A stretch of DNA of 64,000 bases, from assembly GCA_965213645.1 (NCBI GenBank), contig CBDBZX010000002.1:248001-312000 (forward strand). The letters are read 5' to 3'. A model generated the notes under the pieces. That model had not been told where the DNA came from. It was given only the letters and a program-made list of their open reading frames with translations, and ran no database searches. The position numbers were made by a program, and so were the translations under genes. Source of the stretch: CBDBZX01 sp965213645 (GTDB taxonomy: Bacteria > Deinococcota > Deinococci > Deinococcales > Trueperaceae). Below, piece after piece: positions 60,714 through 64,000 of this stretch (position 1 is the stretch's first letter; every line of letters starts with the position of its first letter).

Positions 60714-62546
60714 ATGGAGCTATTCCACCTAAACCCCGGCTTTTTCATCGCACTGACTATCGCGTTAGGCGCGGCGGCGCAGTGGCTCGCGTGGCGCGTC
60801 AATCTGCCCGCGATTTTGCCGCTGCTCATTATCGGCTTTCTCATCGGTCCGGTCTTCGGCTTTATCACGCCTAGCGAGTTTATCGGGGAAGACTTGCTCT
60901 TTCCGGCGATCGGCCTAGCCGTTGGGCTCATCCTCTTCGAAGGCGGGTTGACGTTGCGTCTGCCCGAAGTGCGTGAGGTGCGCCGCGTGGTGCTCAATCT
61001 GGTCATCATCGGCTCACTCATCACCTGGCTGGGCGCGACGGCGGCGGCCTATTACCTCCTCGAGTTGAGCCTTTCATCCGCCTCGCTCTTCGGAGCACTC
61101 ATTATCGTCACCGGACCGACCGTGATCGGACCGCTGATTCGTAACGTCAGGCCAACCGCGCGAGTCGCCAACGTGCTCAAGTGGGAAGGCATCTTAATCG
61201 ACCCGGTTGGGGCGCTCGTCGCCGTGCTGGTCTTTGAGTACATCCTTTTGGGCAACCGCACCGAAGCGCTCGGGCAAACTATCTTGCTCTTTTTGCGTTT
61301 TCTCGGCGTGGGTACAGTCATAGGTGTCATCGGCGGACTCTCTTTAGCTTTTTTGTTGCGCCGCCGCTTCATCCCGGACTACCTCATCAATTTTGTGTCG
61401 TTGGCGCTCGTCTTTACCGTGTTCGCGCTCTCGAACGGGTTCGCAGAAGAGTCGGGTCTTTTGGCGACGACGGTTATGGGCATCATCATGGCGAACCGAC
61501 ATGTTCCGAATATCGAAGGGATTTTGAGCTTCAAGGAGGATTTGACGATCCTCTTTATCTCGCTCTTGTTTCTCGTCCTGGCTGCAAATATCGAGCTGGC
61601 GTCCTTTATGCAGGCGCTCTCCTGGCAGAGCCTTGCGCTCGTCGCGGTCATCATGCTCGTGATACGGCCCTTAAACGTCTTCGCGAGCACCCTGCGTTCA
61701 CCTCTGTCAATACGCGAAAAGCTCTTCTTGTCGTGGATTGCGCCGCGCGGTATTGTGGCCGCCGCCGTCACCTCTCTTTTCGCAGCTCGGCTTGGCGCGA
61801 TAGGTTTTGCGGGAGCCGACGTCCTCACCTCACTCGTCTTTATTGTCATCATCGGTACAGTGACCTTAAACAGTCTGACGGCCAAGCCCGTCGCGCAGTT
61901 TTTAGGGGTAGCGGAGCCCGACCCGCAGGGCTTTTTCATCATGGGGGCGCACAGCGTGGCGCGGCGCATCGCGGCGTTTTTGAAAAGTGAGGGTTTCAGC
62001 GTCATCGTCTCGGACACGAACTGGTCGAACGTGGCTTCAGCGCGTATCGAAGGATTGGAGGCGTACTACGGTAGCCCCTTATCTGAACGTAGCGATGACG
62101 AACTGCGGCTCTCGGGCATCGGTAAGCTCTTGGCGCTGACCTCGAACGACGAGGCGAACGCGCTCACCGCCTTGAAGTTTGCGAGGGACTTTGGCTCGAG
62201 CCACGTCTTCCAGCTAGAGCCAGGCCGCAGCAGCCGTGCCCGCGAGAACCTGAGCCAAGAGCAGCGTGGACGGCTCATCTTCTATGGCGGCACGACCTAC
62301 GCGCAACTCAGCAATTTGTTTAATAAAGGCGGCGAGCTGAAAAAGACGCCCATCACCGCCGAATTCAACCTAGAAAACTTCGAAGAGGTCTATGGTCAGG
62401 ATTATCTGCCCATGTTCGTCATCAGGGGCAAGCGTATCTCTGTTGTCACCGACGAGAGTCTGGAACTCGAGCCCGGCGCGGTGCTGGTGTCTTTGGTGCT
62501 GACGCCCAAAGAGACGGCTGAGCGGGTGCTTTCTACAAAGGCTTAG
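60714..62546 (+). CDS. Cation:proton antiporter (CPA1/KefC-like) with TrkA-N domain
   Basis: 610 residues. About 12 membrane segments in the first 390 residues (LGAAAQWLAWRVNLPAILPLLIIGFLIGPVFG, VTGPTVIGPLIRNVRP) with LFEGGLTLRL and the family's conserved acidic residues, then a Rossmann-type TrkA-N domain (about 405-510: GFFIMGAHSVARRIAAFL) that could bind NAD(H), and a C-terminal beta region. Exports Na+ or K+ in exchange for H+. AAGG lies 8 nt before the ATG. Confidence 0.92.
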   Translation: MELFHLNPGFFIALTIALGAAAQWLAWRVNLPAILPLLIIGFLIGPVFGFITPSEFIGEDLLFPAIGLAVGLILFEGGLTLRLPEVREVRRVVLNLVIIGSLITWLGATAAAYYLLELSLSSASLFGALIIVTGPTVIGPLIRNVRPTARVANVLKWEGILIDPVGALVAVLVFEYILLGNRTEALGQTILLFLRFLGVGTVIGVIGGLSLAFLLRRRFIPDYLINFVSLALVFTVFALSNGFAEESGLLATTVMGIIMANRHVPNIEGILSFKEDLTILFISLLFLVLAANIELASFMQALSWQSLALVAVIMLVIRPLNVFASTLRSPLSIREKLFLSWIAPRGIVAAAVTSLFAARLGAIGFAGADVLTSLVFIVIIGTVTLNSLTAKPVAQFLGVAEPDPQGFFIMGAHSVARRIAAFLKSEGFSVIVSDTNWSNVASARIEGLEAYYGSPLSERSDDELRLSGIGKLLALTSNDEANALTALKFARDFGSSHVFQLEPGRSSRARENLSQEQRGRLIFYGGTTYAQLSNLFNKGGELKKTPITAEFNLENFEEVYGQDYLPMFVIRGKRISVVTDESLELEPGAVLVSLVLTPKETAERVLSTKA

Positions 62547-62582
62547 GGTTGTTCAGAAAAGTGGTGACGCGAAGGCTTCTTT

Positions 62583-63741
62583 AGGTATTCTGCCAGGGCA
62601 TACGCATGTACAAGTTTTGCTGGCATGGGCAGCTAAAGTAAAGGATGAACGAAATAGAGATACCGAAACTACTAGCCCACTTCACGGTTGTGCCTGATCC
62701 GCGAGCACATAACGTGTGCCATAAGCTAGAAGACATTTTGGTCATCGCCATCTGCGCGGTGATCAGTGGCGCGGACACGTTTAGCGAGATCGAGCAGTAC
62801 GGTCAGGGCAAGCAAGCCCAACTAGAGAAGATATTGGACCTTCCTAATGGTATTCCTAGCCACGACACCTTTAGGCGGGTGTTCATGCTGCTGGATGCGG
62901 AGGCTTGGCAGGGAGTGTTTTTCAGATGGACACAGAGCTTAGCGTTAGCTGAGCGGGAAGTTCCTGTGCGAGCGGTAGATGGTAAATGGTCACGTGCGAG
63001 CGGTTTACACACAGTAAGCGTTTGGGCAAGTGAGCACCAGATTGTTTTAGGGCAGCAGCAAGTTGCCGATAAGAGCAACGAGATCACCGCCATTCCCGAA
63101 CTGCTCGAAGGGCTTGATATTGCTGGAACGACGGTCACAATTGACGCAGCAGGCACCCAAACACAGATTGCTTGGACCATTCGCGAACACCTAGCAGACT
63201 ACGCTTTAGCGCTCAAAGCCAACCATAAGCACCTTTTCGAAGACGTCCGTTGGCTTTTTGAACAGGACCAGAGCGCACCGCATTGGTCTACCAGCAGCCG
63301 AGGTCATGGACGCCTTGAGACCCGCGAGGTGTGGTTACTCACCGAGTTGGACTTTTTGGAGAACACCTCAGCTTGGCGTGACCTTGCCGCTGTTGCGAAG
63401 ATTAGAAGCACCCGCGAGATCAACGGTGAAAAGAGCGTCAGTGAGCGCTACTTCCTGACCAGCCTCACGGACGTGGAAACGCTCGCTTATGCTGTGCGCG
63501 CTCACTGGGGTATTGAAAACAGCTTACATTGGACTTTGGACGTAGCCTTCAAAGAAGATGAAAGTAGAGCTAGAACGCAAAACGCCCAAGCTAATCTTGT
63601 CACTTTGCGACATCTAGCCCTCAATCAGCTCAAGCTAGAGTCAACACTTAAAGCCAGTATCAAAGCCAAGCGCAGCAGGGCAGGCTGGGATGACGACTAC
63701 CTCCTCAAAGTTCTACATGCGTAAGCCCTGAGGTATTCTGC
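62583..63741. mobile_element. ISAs1-family insertion sequence with 11-bp target duplication
   Basis: The element runs 62594-63730 (1137 bp). Ends CAGGGCATACGCATG (62594-62608) and CATGCGTAAGCCCTG (63716-63730) are inverted repeats with one mismatch. The direct repeat AGGTATTCTGC lies immediately outside both ends (62583-62593 and 63731-63741). Confidence 0.95.
62645..63724 (+). CDS. ISAs1-family transposase
   Basis: 359 residues, apparently intact. N-terminal H-repeat domain (FTVVPDPRAHNVCHKLEDILVIAICAVISGADTFSEIEQYGQGK) and catalytic core with VRAVDGKWSRA, TVTIDAAGTQTQIA, ALKANHKHL, HWGIENSLHWTLDVAFKED. DDE residues are plausible at the Asp of AVDGK, the Asp of TIDAAG and the Glu of WGIEN. 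The terminal stop overlaps the right inverted repeat. TAAAGT and AAAGG lie directly before the ATG. The element is inserted just after the antiporter gene. Confidence 0.95.
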   Translation: MNEIEIPKLLAHFTVVPDPRAHNVCHKLEDILVIAICAVISGADTFSEIEQYGQGKQAQLEKILDLPNGIPSHDTFRRVFMLLDAEAWQGVFFRWTQSLALAEREVPVRAVDGKWSRASGLHTVSVWASEHQIVLGQQQVADKSNEITAIPELLEGLDIAGTTVTIDAAGTQTQIAWTIREHLADYALALKANHKHLFEDVRWLFEQDQSAPHWSTSSRGHGRLETREVWLLTELDFLENTSAWRDLAAVAKIRSTREINGEKSVSERYFLTSLTDVETLAYAVRAHWGIENSLHWTLDVAFKEDESRARTQNAQANLVTLRHLALNQLKLESTLKASIKAKRSRAGWDDDYLLKVLHA

Positions 63742-63835
63742 TGTAATACCAAAGCAAATGCAGTAGGGGTGATACCCTTTCCGGTTGAATACGCTACAAA
63801 GTAGCGTGTTTAATCCCGAGATACTCTGTTAAAAG

Positions 63836-64000
63836 TCAAGGTTCTAGGGTTGGTTTGAAGGGTTGGTTAGAGCATAGAACGCCGTAGACGATACGAAGCA
63901 GCTTTGCCATAGCAGCGACGAGCGCAACTTTCTTAGGTTTACCTTGCGCGAGCAGGCGTTCATAGAAGGTGCGGATACGAGGGTTAAAGCGCTTGGCACA
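63836..64000 (-). CDS. IS110-family transposase (C-terminal part, continues outside window)
   Basis: The last 54 codons of a minus-strand frame open to the window edge: CAKRFNPRIRTFYERLLAQG, KPKKVALVAAMAKLLRIVYG, then a TGA stop at 63836-63838. The KPKKVALVA motif with RLL and KLLRI is the conserved C-terminal end of IS110/IS116/IS902 transposases. It faces the ISAs1 element with about 100 bp between. Completeness cannot be judged. Confidence 0.85.
   Translation of the reverse strand, partial: CAKRFNPRIRTFYERLLAQGKPKKVALVAAMAKLLRIVYGVLCSNQPFKPTLEP

Overview
The window looks like a chromosomal segment of a member of the Deinococcota (Deinococcus-Thermus). The main evidence is a 283-residue single-stranded-DNA-binding protein with two OB folds in an rpsF-ssb-rpsR-rplI cluster, a short (588-residue) IF-2 in a rimP-nusA-ylxR-infB operon, and many genes that seem to lack a 5' leader: a TAnnnT -10 box lies 5-7 nt before the start codon and there is no Shine-Dalgarno sequence. 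Base composition is moderate rather than very GC-rich, so I place it in the phylum but not in a genus.

Layout. 1-6190: two tandem surface proteins built from leucine-rich repeats, a CSLREA-type segment and a right-handed beta-helix. 6233-11041: dxr, a Tat-exported DUF1800/DUF1501 pair and a small secreted protein. 11380-13121: an SPT/AGT-type aminotransferase and a lipoprotein. 13428-17697: the rimP-nusA-ylxR-infB operon with a promoter and a possible attenuator. 17696-19371: a NIF3-like protein and a methyltransferase around a MITE copy. 19548-21747: rpsF-ssb-rpsR-rplI. 21763-25710: a membrane-anchored protein, a LysR regulator, a beta-barrel protein, a GIY-YIG protein, era and initiator tRNA. 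26201-32651: a PL9-like beta-helix lipoprotein, sulfotransferase, mobA, a dienelactone-hydrolase-like protein, protoporphyrinogen oxidase, and an antitoxin gene split by a MITE. 32699-42127: two MFS transporters, an rRNA/tRNA methyltransferase, a GNAT protein, an LVIVD/PA-domain protein, a phosphoesterase and several non-coding repeats. 42476-44414: aguA-aguB (agmatine to putrescine). 44577-50573: a LysM/M23 peptidase, frameshifted recQ, a frameshifted phosphoesterase, a DUF3108-like protein and MgtE. 50649-53179: four toxin-antitoxin pairs in a row, followed by an unrecognised A+T-richer gene. 54409-59000: a circularly permuted ATP-grasp / alpha-E / transglutaminase x2 operon. 59469-62546: a stand-alone dsRNA-binding protein, a hypothetical gene and a cation/proton antiporter. 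62583-64000: a complete ISAs1-family element with an 11-bp target duplication, then the end of an IS110-family transposase.

The most interesting signals are non-coding. They are the leaderless promoter grid, a 226-bp MITE that can be excised in silico to restore an antitoxin gene exactly, a hairpin repeat family whose stem covaries between copies, and TGTACA operators over the yefM promoter spaced as in the known YefM system. The two neighbouring frameshifts in recQ and the phosphoesterase gene need checking against reads before being called real.
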